From Micromonospora sp. MH99 (GTDB taxonomy: Bacteria; Actinomycetota; Actinomycetes; Mycobacteriales; Micromonosporaceae), in the NCBI RefSeq assembly GCF_021442385.1, contig NZ_MUZA01000065.1:1-35935 (forward strand): 35,935 nucleotides of DNA, given 5' to 3'. Below, in pieces: positions 8,616 to 16,880 of the stretch (within the stretch, counting starts at the first letter, position 1; the number at the start of each line of letters is the position of its first letter). Below the pieces are notes generated by a model that did not search any database, was not told where the DNA came from, and was given only the letters and a program-made list of their open reading frames with translations. Both the position numbers and the translations under genes were made by a program.

Positions 8616-9262
8616 TGCTCTACGACTGCCGGTCGCCCGCCGATCGGGACCGCGGCATCGCTGCGGCCATCGAGGCGGTCAAGAACGGCGAGCTGGTCGT
8701 CCTCCCGACGGACACCGTCTACGGGATCGGCGCGGACGCGTTCACGCCCTACGCGGTCAAGGCGCTGCTGGACGCGAAGGGCCGGGGCCGGCAGATGCCG
8801 CCGCCGGTGTTGATCGGTTCGCGCCACACCCTGGACGGGTTGGTCTTCTCGCTGCCCACGGCGGCACGGGACCTGGTGGAGGCGTTCTGGCCGGGTGCGC
8901 TGACGATCGTTGTCGAGCACTCGCCGAGCCTCCAGTGGGACCTGGGCGACAAGACGGGCACGGTGGCGGTGCGGATGCCGCTGCACCCGGTCGCCCTGGA
9001 GGTGCTGCGGGAGACCGGCCCGATGGCGGTCTCCTCGGCCAACAAGACGGGCCAGCCGGCGGCGGTGACCGCCGAGGAGGCACGTGACCAGCTCAGCTAC
9101 TCGGTGCGTGCGTACCTGGAGGCCGGGCCCTGCCCGGATCCGGTGCCGAGCACGATCGTGGACCTGACCGGCGAGGTGCCGCAGTTGCTGCGGGCCGGCG
9201 CGATCCCGCTGGAGAAGCTGCGCGACGTCGTCCCGGACCTCCTCGACGTCCAGGGGGCCTGA
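8612..9262 (+). CDS. tsaC: L-threonylcarbamoyladenylate synthase (YrdC/YwlC family)
   Basis: A 216-residue YrdC-domain protein that makes threonylcarbamoyl-AMP from threonine, bicarbonate and ATP, the first step of tRNA t6A37 modification. Family motifs are LPTDTVYGIGADAF, a Lys/Arg-rich KGRGRQMPPPVL, FWPGALTIV, VAVRMP and the SSANKTGQPA signature. It is the short form, without the extra C-terminal domain of Sua5. GTG 8612 and ATG 8615 are both possible starts; each overlaps the prmC stop, so it is probably translated by coupling. The next gene starts immediately after its stop. Bacillus has the same pairing (ywlC near ywlE). Confidence 0.94.
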   Translation: MMLYDCRSPADRDRGIAAAIEAVKNGELVVLPTDTVYGIGADAFTPYAVKALLDAKGRGRQMPPPVLIGSRHTLDGLVFSLPTAARDLVEAFWPGALTIVVEHSPSLQWDLGDKTGTVAVRMPLHPVALEVLRETGPMAVSSANKTGQPAAVTAEEARDQLSYSVRAYLEAGPCPDPVPSTIVDLTGEVPQLLRAGAIPLEKLRDVVPDLLDVQGA

Positions 9263-9874
9263 GTGCCCCCGTTCACCGTCCTGCACGTCTGCATGGGCAA
9301 CATCTGTCGTTCGCCGATGGCCGAGCGACTGCTCGCCCTCGCGGTGCGGGAGCGGTTGACCCGGCGTGCGCAGGACCCGGCCGCCGCCGAGGAGCTGGTG
9401 CACAGCCACAGCGCCGGCACCGGCGGCTGGCACGCGGGCGAGGAGATGAACCCGCCGGCGGCGCGACAGGTCATCGACCGTGGCGGTGCCGTCGAGGGGT
9501 TCGCGGCGCGCAAGCTGCGCTCGGACCACATCGACGCCGCCGACCTGATCCTGACGGCAACGGCCGACCAGCAGGAGTACGTGGTCGCCCTCCGTCCGGA
9601 CGCGGCGGCCCGCACCTTCGTGCTGGGTGAGTTCGGCCGGCTGCTCGCCGCCGTGGACGCCGCCGCGTTGCCGGCGGCCGAGGCGACCCCGGAGGCGGTG
9701 TACGCCCGGGGCGTGGCGGTGGTGGCGGCGGCGCACGACAACCGGCTGGGCGCCTCGGCGCTGCCCACCGACGATCTCGACGATCCCTGGGGTCGCGGCG
9801 ACCAGTGCTTCACCCGGGTCGCGGACGAGATCGAGGAGACGGTCCACCCGCTGGCCGCCGCGCTGCTGCCCTGA
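9263..9874 (+). CDS. Low-molecular-weight protein-tyrosine phosphatase
   Basis: A 203-residue cytosolic phosphatase of the LMW-PTP fold. The N-terminal P-loop is VCMGNICRS (Cx5R), followed by SAGTGGWHAGEEMNPPA and, near the C-terminus, DDPWGRGD, whose Asp is the likely general acid. The GTG start at 9263 directly abuts the tsaC stop, so the two are one transcript. In Bacillus the corresponding gene ywlE encodes a protein-arginine phosphatase that carries Thr in the loop (CTGNTCRS); this protein has Ile, the residue typical of tyrosine phosphatases. Length is slightly above the usual ~150 residues because of an insertion around residues 118-165. Substrate unknown. Confidence 0.9.
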   Translation: MPPFTVLHVCMGNICRSPMAERLLALAVRERLTRRAQDPAAAEELVHSHSAGTGGWHAGEEMNPPAARQVIDRGGAVEGFAARKLRSDHIDAADLILTATADQQEYVVALRPDAAARTFVLGEFGRLLAAVDAAALPAAEATPEAVYARGVAVVAAAHDNRLGASALPTDDLDDPWGRGDQCFTRVADEIEETVHPLAAALLP

Positions 9875-9950
9875 GCGTCGTGCGAGTTTCCTCCGGGTTT
9901 GGGGAAAACCAGGGGCGAAAGGGGCGTTCCGGGTCATTCTGAACGGGTCC

Positions 9951-9956
9951 TAGCGT
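9951..9956 (+). promoter_or_regulatory. Candidate -10 box for the PBP gene
   Basis: TAGCGT fits the actinobacterial TANNNT pattern, 24 bases upstream of the ATG. No convincing -35 is seen. Confidence 0.3.
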
Positions 9957-9980
9957 GACCGGCTCCTGCGGGGAGAGCTG

Positions 9981-12095
9981 ATGATCCGGGCCCGAATCGA
10001 CAAACTGATGACCGTGGTGATCGCCGGTGTGCTGGCCGGTCTGGTGCTGGCCGGAGCCGCCCTACCCGCGGCCCTGGTCTTCGGAATCGGCTTCAGCGCC
10101 CTGTCCACGCCCTACTCGGAGCTGCCCAGCACGCTGCGCACGCCGCCCACCGCCCAGCGCTCCAACCTGTACGCCAACGACGGCACCACCCTGATCACGT
10201 CCTTCTACCAGGAGGACCGGGTGGACGTTCCGCTGCGTGAGGTCGCCCCGGTGATGCGCCAGGCCATCGTGGCCGCCGAGGACGTGCGGTTCTACCAGCA
10301 CAGCGGGGTGGACCTGCGCGGCGTGGTGCGCGCCTTCACGGTGAACAAGCGGGACGGCAAGACCCGGCAGGGCGCCTCCACCCTGACCATGCAGTACGTG
10401 CGCAACGTGCTCAGCAGCGACCCCCGGCTCACCGAGCGGCAGCGGCAGGCGGCCACCGAGGTCACCACCGCCCGCAAGCTCCAGGAGATGCGGTACGCGC
10501 TGGCGCTGGAGCGGGAGCTGAGCAAGGAGGACATCCTCACCCGCTATCTCAACATCGCCTACTTCGGGGCCGGGGCGTACGGGATCGCGGCGGCCAGCAA
10601 GCGCTACTTCTCCCGCTCGCCTGCCGAGTTGACCCTGGCCCAGGCCGCGCTGCTGGCCGGGCTGGTCCGCTCGCCGGACAGCGACGACCCGATCAACGGG
10701 GACGCCGACGCCGCCCTGGGCCGACGGACGTACGTGCTCGAGCGGCTGGTCGAGACCGGCCAGGTGCCGGCCGACGCGGCGGCGGCCGCGCAGGCCGAGC
10801 CGTTGCAGCTGCGCCCCAGCGAGACGCCGAACGACTGCACGGGGGTGCCCGACGGGCACAACGACTGGGGCTTCTTCTGCGACTGGTTCACCCGCTGGTG
10901 GAGCAGCCAGTCGGCGTTCGGGTCGAGTGCCGACGAGCGGCAGCGCACGTTGCGCCGGGGCGGCTTCTCCATCGTCTCGTCACTGGACCCGGCCGTGCAG
11001 CGGGCCACCACCCAGCAGGTGCTCAAGATCTACCGCCCGACCGAGGCGCGGGCGGTGCCGACCGCCGTGGTGCAGCCCGGCACCGGCCGGGTGCTGGCGA
11101 TGTCGGTGAACCGTACCTACAGCGTCGCGGACAACCCGGTCGGGCAGAAGAACCACCCGAACACGGTCAACCAGCTCGTCGCCGGCGGCGGGGCCATCGA
11201 CGGCTACCAGGGCGGCTCGACGTTCAAGCTCTTCGCCATGCTTGCCGCGCTGGAGTCCGGCCTGCCGCTGTCGACCGAGTTCACGGCGCCGACCCAACTG
11301 CTCACCCGGTTCCCGGTTACGGGGGCGGGAAGCTGCGACGGCCGCTGGTGCCCGTCGAACGCCAACCCCTCGTCGATGGACGGCCCGCGCACCATGTGGA
11401 CCGCGTTCGGCAGGTCGGTGAACACGTACTTCGCGTGGCTGACCGAGCGGGTCGGCGCCGACCGGGTGGTGGAGATGGCCGAGCGGCTCGGCATCGTGCT
11501 GCGGGCCGACTCCGACGAGCGGCTGGCCCGCTACGGCGCGAAGGACTGGGGCCCGTTCACCCTGGGCGTGGCCGCGACGACCCCGCTGGACCTGGCGACG
11601 GCGTACGCCACGGTGGCGGCCGAGGGGACCTGGTGCGCGCCGCTGCCGGTGGTTTCGATCAGCGACTCGTCCGGCCGGCCGGTGGACGCCGCCAAGCCGG
11701 ACTGTCGACAGGCGCTCGACGCCGACGTGGCGCGGGCGGCGGCGGACGCGGCCCGCTGCCCGGTGGGCGACCAGTCGATGTACGGGCGGTGCGACGGCGC
11801 CACGGCGCCCGACCTGCGTTCCCGGCTGGGCCGCCCGGTGGCCGGCAAGACCGGCAGCTCCGAGCGGTACGAGACGGAGACGGTGGTGGCCTTCACCCCG
11901 CAGTTGGCGGTCGCCTCGATGGCGGCCAACCCCGACGATCCGCGTGACGCGGTCGGTCAGGCGGTGCAGGCCCAGATGGTGACCGCGGTGGGGGAGGTGC
12001 TCGGCGTCGCGCTGCGCGACCAGCCGGTACGCGACTTCGTCCCGCCGAGCGAGCGCGCCGCCTTCCAGGTCACCGGGGCCCGCACCGGCAACTGA
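9981..12095 (+). CDS. Class A penicillin-binding protein (glycosyltransferase/transpeptidase)
   Basis: A 704-residue bifunctional peptidoglycan synthase that polymerises lipid II and cross-links stem peptides outside the membrane. One N-terminal membrane helix covers about residues 10-38. The GT51 domain shows EDVRFYQHSG (catalytic Glu100), QGASTLTMQYVRN (the family usually has TQQ here), and RYLNIAYFGAGAYGI. The transpeptidase domain has STFK (Ser413-Lys416), SVN (479-481) and KTG (623-625). Cysteines in the DCTGVPDGH and FFCDW segments between the domains may form a disulfide. ATG 9981 follows GGGGAGAGCTG. It lies between the phosphatase and glyA, as a lineage-specific insertion into the otherwise conserved block, and converges on the SDR gene. 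Confidence 0.95.
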   Translation: MIRARIDKLMTVVIAGVLAGLVLAGAALPAALVFGIGFSALSTPYSELPSTLRTPPTAQRSNLYANDGTTLITSFYQEDRVDVPLREVAPVMRQAIVAAEDVRFYQHSGVDLRGVVRAFTVNKRDGKTRQGASTLTMQYVRNVLSSDPRLTERQRQAATEVTTARKLQEMRYALALERELSKEDILTRYLNIAYFGAGAYGIAAASKRYFSRSPAELTLAQAALLAGLVRSPDSDDPINGDADAALGRRTYVLERLVETGQVPADAAAAAQAEPLQLRPSETPNDCTGVPDGHNDWGFFCDWFTRWWSSQSAFGSSADERQRTLRRGGFSIVSSLDPAVQRATTQQVLKIYRPTEARAVPTAVVQPGTGRVLAMSVNRTYSVADNPVGQKNHPNTVNQLVAGGGAIDGYQGGSTFKLFAMLAALESGLPLSTEFTAPTQLLTRFPVTGAGSCDGRWCPSNANPSSMDGPRTMWTAFGRSVNTYFAWLTERVGADRVVEMAERLGIVLRADSDERLARYGAKDWGPFTLGVAATTPLDLATAYATVAAEGTWCAPLPVVSISDSSGRPVDAAKPDCRQALDADVARAAADAARCPVGDQSMYGRCDGATAPDLRSRLGRPVAGKTGSSERYETETVVAFTPQLAVASMAANPDDPRDAVGQAVQAQMVTAVGEVLGVALRDQPVRDFVPPSERAAFQVTGARTGN

Positions 12096-12114
12096 CCGGT
12101 CCCGGGCGGGCGGG

Positions 12115-13578
12115 TCAGGGCGTCTGTTCGGCGTTGCGGGCGATGTTGCGGGCCATGCCGCCGAAGACCACCGCGTGGAACGGGGCCACCGACCCCCAGT
12201 AGGCGTGTCCGGCCAGCCCGCGGGGCAGGAAGACCGCGCGCTGCTGGTAGCGGCTGCGTCCGTCGTCGGCGGGCAGCGCCCGCATCTCCAGCCAGGCGCG
12301 GCCGGGCAGGCGCATCTCCGCGCGCAGCCGCAGCAGCTCGCCCGGGACGATCTCCTCCACCCGCCAGAAGTCCAGCGCCTCGCCGACCTGGAGGCGGTGC
12401 GGGTCACGCCGGCCCCGCCGCAGCCCCACCCCGCCGACCAGCCGGTCCAGCCAGCCGCGTACCGACCAGGCGAGGGGGAACGAATACCAGCCGTGCTCGC
12501 CGCCGACGCCCTCGATGACCCGCCAGAGGGCCGCCGGTGACGCGTCCACCGTCTGCTCCCGGAAATCGGTGTACGCCGTGCCACCGGACCAGTCCGGGTC
12601 GGTGGGCAGCGGCTCGGCCGGCGCGTCCGGACCGCTCGCGGTCGACCAGCGGGTCTCCACCTGGGCGTCGCGCACCTTGGCCAGCGCCAACGCCACCGCG
12701 TCGTCGAATCCGGTGAGGCCGTCCGGTGGGTCGGGCACGTACCGGGCGATGTCGTGTTCGTGCGCCACGGCCTCGTGGATCAGGCTCTCCACCAGCGGTC
12801 GGGCGATCTTGTTCGGTACCGGGGTGATCAACCCGACCCAGTGCGAGGACAGCGACGGGGTGAGCGGGCGGACCGGCACGATGATCCGCCGGCGCAGACC
12901 GGCCACCCGGGCGTACCGCTGCATCATGTCGCGGAAGGTGAGCACGTCCGGACCGCCGATGTCGAAGCCGCGATTGACCTCGGGCGGCAGCGTGGTGCAG
13001 CCGGCCAGGTAGCGCAGCACGTCGCGGACCGCGATCGGCTGGATCCGGTTGCCGACCCACCGGGGGGTGACCATTGCGGGCAGCCGCTCGGTCAGGTAGC
13101 GCAGCATCTCGAACGACGCCGAGCCGGACCCGATGATCACCGCGGCGCGGAGCACCGCCGTGGGCACCCCGCTGGCCAGCAGGATTCGACCCACCTCGGC
13201 GCGGGACCGCAGGTGCGGCGAGGGGACCTCGGCGTCGGCCGCCGGCTCCGGCCCGCCCAGATACACGATCCGGCGTACGCCGGCAGCGCGGGCCGCCGCC
13301 GCGAAGTTGGTCGCCGCCTCCCGGTCGGCGGCCTCGAAGTCCTCGCGGCCCAGCGAGTGCACCAGGAAGTACGCGACGTCGACGTCGGCGAACGCGGCGG
13401 GCAGCGTCTCCGGGCGGCTCAGGTCGCCCTCGACGATCTCGGCCGCCGCGGCCCAGGGCACGTCACGCAGCCGTACCGCCTTGCGGGCGAGGCAACGCAC
13501 GGTGTGCCCGTCGGCGAGCAGCAGCGGCGTCAGCCGCCCGCCGATGTATCCGGTGGCTCCGGTGACGAGGCATCTCAC
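12115..13578 (-). CDS. NAD(P)-binding SDR-family protein with C-terminal DUF2867 domain
   Basis: A 487-residue protein. The N-terminal ~290 residues form an atypical/extended short-chain dehydrogenase fold with GATGYIGG at residues 7-14, VEGDLSRPETL, YFLVHSLG, and RAAVIIGSGSASFEMLRYLTERLP. The C-terminal ~150 residues match DUF2867 (SRPBCC-like), including VEEIVPGELLRLRAEMRLPG and the terminal GGMARNIARNAEQTP. This two-domain arrangement is common in actinobacteria and has no established substrate. The start is GTG 13578, with GGGAG only two bases away; a CAGACT box seven bases upstream suggests leaderless expression instead. It diverges from glyA with a 35-bp gap and ends 20 bases from the PBP stop. 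Confidence 0.88.
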   Translation of the reverse strand: MRCLVTGATGYIGGRLTPLLLADGHTVRCLARKAVRLRDVPWAAAAEIVEGDLSRPETLPAAFADVDVAYFLVHSLGREDFEAADREAATNFAAAARAAGVRRIVYLGGPEPAADAEVPSPHLRSRAEVGRILLASGVPTAVLRAAVIIGSGSASFEMLRYLTERLPAMVTPRWVGNRIQPIAVRDVLRYLAGCTTLPPEVNRGFDIGGPDVLTFRDMMQRYARVAGLRRRIIVPVRPLTPSLSSHWVGLITPVPNKIARPLVESLIHEAVAHEHDIARYVPDPPDGLTGFDDAVALALAKVRDAQVETRWSTASGPDAPAEPLPTDPDWSGGTAYTDFREQTVDASPAALWRVIEGVGGEHGWYSFPLAWSVRGWLDRLVGGVGLRRGRRDPHRLQVGEALDFWRVEEIVPGELLRLRAEMRLPGRAWLEMRALPADDGRSRYQQRAVFLPRGLAGHAYWGSVAPFHAVVFGGMARNIARNAEQTP

Positions 13579-13585
13579 GGCTCCC

Positions 13586-13605
13586 AGTCTGCGGCCCCCT
13601 AGACT
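13586..13605. promoter_or_regulatory. Overlapping divergent -10 boxes of the SDR gene and glyA
   Basis: On the plus strand TAGACT (13600-13605) lies eight bases before the glyA GTG. On the minus strand CAGACT (13591-13586) lies seven bases before the SDR GTG. Neither gene has a well-spaced ribosome binding site, so both transcripts may be leaderless, and the two promoters share 35 bp. Confidence 0.5.
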
Positions 13606-13613
13606 CGTTCGCT

Positions 13614-14903
13614 GTGGAGACCGAGACGAGCACCTTCTGGGGGCCGGATTTCGCGCAGCTCAGGGCCACCGATCCGGAGATCGCCGCTGTGGTCCTCGGC
13701 GAACTGGACCGGTTGCGCGGCGGCCTGCAGCTCATCGCCAGCGAGAACCTGACCTCGCCGGCGGTGCTGGCCGCGCTCGGATCGACGCTCACCAACAAGT
13801 ACGCCGAGGGCTACCCGGGCCGGCGCTACTACGGCGGCTGCGCCGAGGTGGACCGGGCCGAGGAGATCGGCATCGCCCGCGCCAAGGAGCTCTTCGGGGC
13901 CGAGCACGCCAACCTCCAGCCGCACTCGGGGGCGAGCGCCAACCTGGCCGCGTACGCCGCGCTGGTGCAGCCGGGGGACACGGTGCTGGCGATGGACCTG
14001 CCGCACGGCGGGCACCTCACCCACGGCAGCCGGGTGAACTTCTCCGGCAAGTGGTTCCGCCCGGTCGGTTACCCGGTCCGGCCGGACACCGAGCTGATCG
14101 ACTACGACGAGGTACGCGACCTGGCCCGGACGCACCGGCCCAAGCTGATCATCTGTGGCGCGACCGCGTACCCCCGGCTGATCGACTTCGCCCGGTTCCG
14201 GGAGATCGCCGACGAGGTCGGCGCGTACCTGATGGTGGACGCCGCGCACTTCATCGGCCTGGTGGCCGGGCGGGCCATTCCGTCCCCGGTGCCGTACGCC
14301 GACGTCGTCTGCGCCACCACCCACAAGGTCCTGCGTGGCCCGCGCGGCGGCATGATCCTCTGCCGCGAGTCGCTGGCCCAGCGGATCGACAAGGCGGTCT
14401 TCCCGTTCACCCAGGGCGGCCCGCTGATGCACGCGGTGGCGGCGAAGGCGGTGGCGCTGCGCGAGGCCGCCCAGCCGGAGTTCCAGACGTACGCCCGCCA
14501 GGTGGTCAGCAACGCGCAGGCGCTCGCGGCCGGGCTGGCCGACGAGGGGATGCGCCCGGTGTCCGGCGGCACGGACAGCCACCTGGCCCTGATCGACCTG
14601 CGGGAGCTGGGGGTGACCGGCGCGGAGGCCGAGGCCCGGTGCGACGCCGCCGCGATCACGCTCAACAAGAACGCCATCCCGTACGACCCGCAGCCGCCGC
14701 TGGTGGCCTCCGGCATCCGGGTGGGCACGCCGAGCGTCACCACCCAGGGGATGCGCGAGGGTGAGCTGCGGCAGGTGGCCGCCCTGATCGCGCGTGCGGT
14801 GCGCGCCGACCCGGGCGCACCGGGTGGCGCCGACGCGCTGACCCGGATCGGCGCCGAGGTGGCCGAGCTGGCCGCGGCCTTCCCGGCGTACCCCCGTGGC
14901 TGA
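13614..14903 (+). CDS. glyA: Serine hydroxymethyltransferase
   Basis: A 429-residue PLP enzyme that interconverts serine and glycine with tetrahydrofolate, supplying one-carbon units. Motifs: ASENLTSPAV near the N-terminus, TNKYAEGYPGRRYYGGC, NLQPHSGASAN, VDAAHFIGLVAG, and the PLP lysine at about residue 238 in TTHKVLRGPRGG (Val where most homologues have Thr). NKNAIPYDP and GIRVGTPSVTTQGM close the fold. The GTG start has no Shine-Dalgarno but sits eight bases after TAGACT. glyA directly before the atp genes is also found in Bacillus. The stop overlaps the start of the AtpI-like gene by eight bases. Confidence 0.97.
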   Translation: METETSTFWGPDFAQLRATDPEIAAVVLGELDRLRGGLQLIASENLTSPAVLAALGSTLTNKYAEGYPGRRYYGGCAEVDRAEEIGIARAKELFGAEHANLQPHSGASANLAAYAALVQPGDTVLAMDLPHGGHLTHGSRVNFSGKWFRPVGYPVRPDTELIDYDEVRDLARTHRPKLIICGATAYPRLIDFARFREIADEVGAYLMVDAAHFIGLVAGRAIPSPVPYADVVCATTHKVLRGPRGGMILCRESLAQRIDKAVFPFTQGGPLMHAVAAKAVALREAAQPEFQTYARQVVSNAQALAAGLADEGMRPVSGGTDSHLALIDLRELGVTGAEAEARCDAAAITLNKNAIPYDPQPPLVASGIRVGTPSVTTQGMREGELRQVAALIARAVRADPGAPGGADALTRIGAEVAELAAAFPAYPRG

Positions 14904-15321
14904 GCCCGGGGTGGTCGAGCCCGCCGCCGACCGGCGGTGGCGGTTGCGGCACCTGCCGGTGCTCCTGGGCGCGTCGCTGGCGCTGGCCGTTGTCGCGGCG
15001 GTCGTCGGCGCGGTGACCGGCGGCGCGACCGCGGCGTTCGGCGCGGCGGCCGGGGTGGGCGTCACGGTGCTCAGCTACACGCTGACCACGGTGGTGCTGG
15101 CCCGGGCGGACCAGGTCAACCCGCAGCTGCTGCTGCCGCTCGGCGTGGGCCTGTACGTGCTGAAGTTCACCCTGTTGGGTGTCGTGCTGGTGGCGGTGGC
15201 CTCGACCGGCTGGGCCGGGTTGATTCCTCTTTGCCTCGGCATCGTCGCCGGGGTGGCAGTGTGGACAGCGGTGCACCTCTGGTGGCTGACCAGGGTGTAC
15301 GCCCACCGGCCACGGGACTGA
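14896..15321 (+). CDS. Small membrane protein, ATP synthase subunit I-like
   Basis: A 141-residue integral membrane protein with four predicted helices (about 20-42, 46-70, 77-100 and 105-130) and a short cytosolic N-terminus rich in Arg. Size, topology and position just before the atp genes match the poorly conserved AtpI-type proteins (Rv1303 in M. tuberculosis), thought to assist c-ring assembly. The GTG start at 14896 overlaps the end of glyA by eight bases, so translation is probably coupled to glyA and it may be transcribed from the glyA promoter rather than with atpB. Sequence motifs are too weak to prove the family; the call rests on context and topology. Confidence 0.65.
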   Translation: MAEPGVVEPAADRRWRLRHLPVLLGASLALAVVAAVVGAVTGGATAAFGAAAGVGVTVLSYTLTTVVLARADQVNPQLLLPLGVGLYVLKFTLLGVVLVAVASTGWAGLIPLCLGIVAGVAVWTAVHLWWLTRVYAHRPRD

Positions 15322-15409
15322 CCTGGCGATCGGCCGGCCCGCCGTCCCAACCAGCGGACGCGCCGCAATGTGTCGGCCTCCGGTCATTTTCCGACGGGCG
15401 GAAGGGGAG

Positions 15410-15501
15410 TAGCGTGCCCACAGACGACGGCGCCCACGAGATGCCCACACAACGATGGTTGTGCGGGGGGTGAGGCACAGCCTCGTCTTCCCGGCTGATA
15501 T
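15410..15501 (+). promoter_or_regulatory. Candidate promoters of the atp operon
   Basis: Two TANNNT-like -10 boxes lie in the 193-bp gap before the AtpZ-like gene: TAGCGT (15410-15415) and TGATAT (15496-15501). The second would give a very short leader to ATG 15515, the first a leader of about 93 bases. Neither has a clear TTGACA-like -35. Confidence 0.35.
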
Positions 15502-15514
15502 CGTTCGCCCCGTC

Positions 15515-15751
15515 ATGGCTGATGACCAAACCCCCCGCCCCGCCGGTGAACCGGACGACTATCCGTCCGGCGCCGGTCAGGGTTGGACAGCGCTCAGCTA
15601 CCTCATCGGAGGCATGCTCGTGTGGGGTTTCATCGGCTGGCTGGTCGACCAGTGGCTCGACACCGGTGGCGTCGCCACCGGGATCGGCTTCGTGCTCGGC
15701 ATGGCTGGGGGAGTCATCCTGGTCATCCGCCGACTCGGCACGCCTACTTAG
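15515..15751 (+). CDS. AtpZ/AtpI-family protein
   Basis: A 78-residue protein with a hydrophilic Pro/Asp-rich N-terminus and two membrane helices (about 26-48 and 52-72). The segment GWTALSYLIGGMLVWGFIGW followed by a Gly-rich second helix and a terminal Arg-Arg matches the AtpZ/AtpI family (ATPase_gene1). AtpZ-type proteins have been linked to magnesium/calcium transport and to c-ring assembly in other bacteria; here the role is inferred. ATG 15515 is chosen because the conserved region follows at once. The atpB start is 11 bases after its stop. Together with the preceding protein there are two different AtpI-like genes before atpB. Confidence 0.78.
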   Translation: MADDQTPRPAGEPDDYPSGAGQGWTALSYLIGGMLVWGFIGWLVDQWLDTGGVATGIGFVLGMAGGVILVIRRLGTPT

Positions 15752-15762
15752 GAAGGGACGCG

Positions 15763-16560
15763 GTGTTCGGACAGGCGAACGTCCTGGCAGCGGGCCAGGC
15801 GGCATTCCCACCCAGCGTGGACGACTTCTACCTGCCCGCGATCGTGCCCTGGGGCGCGGAGAACGCGCCGTGGTTCACCAAGTTCACGCTGATGATCTGG
15901 CTCGCGGTCGGCGTCCTGATCATCTTTTTCCTGGCTACCTATCGGAACCCGAAGCTGGTGCCGACCAAGAAGCAGTGGTTCGCCGAGTCGATCTACGGCT
16001 TCGTGCGCAACAACATCTCGGTCGACATGATCGGGCACCAGGGCGTGCGGTTCGCCCCCTACTTCACGACGCTCTTCTGCTTCCTGCTGCTGACGAACGC
16101 GTTCGCGATCATCCCGTTCTTCCAGATCTCGCCGAACTCGCACATCGCCTTCCCGGCGATCCTCGCGGTGATCAGCTACGTGCTGTTCAACTACATCGGC
16201 ATCCGGCACCACGGGTTCGGCAAATACTTCAAGCACGCCCTGATCCCGCCGGCACCGTGGTACATCCTGCCGCTGCTGATCCCGATCGAGGCGTTCTCGA
16301 CCTTCATCATCCGGCCGTTCTCGCTGGCCGTCCGTCTCTTCGCGAACATGTTCGCCGGCCACATGCTCCTGCTGGTCTTCACGCTCGGCGGCTTCGCGAT
16401 GCTCAACGCCAACGCCTGGCTGGCGCCCGTATCGGTGGTCTCCTGGGTGATGACCGTGGCGCTGACCCTTCTCGAGGCGCTGGTCATCGTCCTGCAGGCC
16501 TACGTCTTCACGGTGCTGAGCGCCAGCTACATCCAGGGCGCGCTCGCCGAAGAGCACTGA
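15763..16560 (+). CDS. atpB: F1Fo ATP synthase subunit a
   Basis: A 265-residue membrane protein that forms the proton half-channels beside the c-ring. The conserved helix FSLAVRLFANMFAGHML carries the essential arginine, and the C-terminal LQAYVFTVLSASYI is the second family signature. Five to six membrane helices are predicted. The start is GTG 15763, preceded by GGAAGGGA four bases upstream. The N-terminal segment NVLAAGQAAFPPSVDDF is a short periplasmic or interfacial extension. The gene is first of the structural atp genes, in the usual order, with a 63-bp gap before atpE. Confidence 0.97.
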   Translation: MFGQANVLAAGQAAFPPSVDDFYLPAIVPWGAENAPWFTKFTLMIWLAVGVLIIFFLATYRNPKLVPTKKQWFAESIYGFVRNNISVDMIGHQGVRFAPYFTTLFCFLLLTNAFAIIPFFQISPNSHIAFPAILAVISYVLFNYIGIRHHGFGKYFKHALIPPAPWYILPLLIPIEAFSTFIIRPFSLAVRLFANMFAGHMLLLVFTLGGFAMLNANAWLAPVSVVSWVMTVALTLLEALVIVLQAYVFTVLSASYIQGALAEEH

Positions 16561-16623
16561 TCCACGCACCAACCGTTGTCGTCCCGCGTGAGAGTCACGC
16601 GTGATAACCAGGAGGAACCACTA

Positions 16624-16851
16624 ATGGATTACGTCGCCGCGGTAGAGGGCAGCACCGCCGCCATCGGCTACGGCCTCGCGGCCATCGGCCCGGGCATCGG
16701 CGTTGGCCTGGTCTTCGCCGCCTACATCCAGTCGACCGCCCGGCAGCCCGAGTCGTCGCGCATGACCCTGCCGTACGTCTGGATCGGCTTCGCCGTCATC
16801 GAGGCACTGGCGCTGTTCGGCATCGCCTTCGGCTTCATCTGGGCCGGCTGA
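16624..16851 (+). CDS. atpE: F1Fo ATP synthase subunit c
   Basis: A 75-residue hairpin membrane protein that oligomerises into the rotor ring. The first helix contains the glycine motif GPGIGVGL, the polar loop is RQPE (40-43), and the proton-carrying carboxylate is Glu60 in FAVIEALALFG. ATG 16624 has an ideal AGGAGG (16610-16615) with eight bases of spacing, the strongest ribosome binding site of the operon, fitting the high demand for this subunit. In mycobacteria the equivalent Glu61 region is the bedaquiline site; sensitivity here cannot be inferred. Confidence 0.98.
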   Translation: MDYVAAVEGSTAAIGYGLAAIGPGIGVGLVFAAYIQSTARQPESSRMTLPYVWIGFAVIEALALFGIAFGFIWAG

Positions 16852-16880
16852 TTCCACCCCTTCCGACCGGGAGGTCACCC

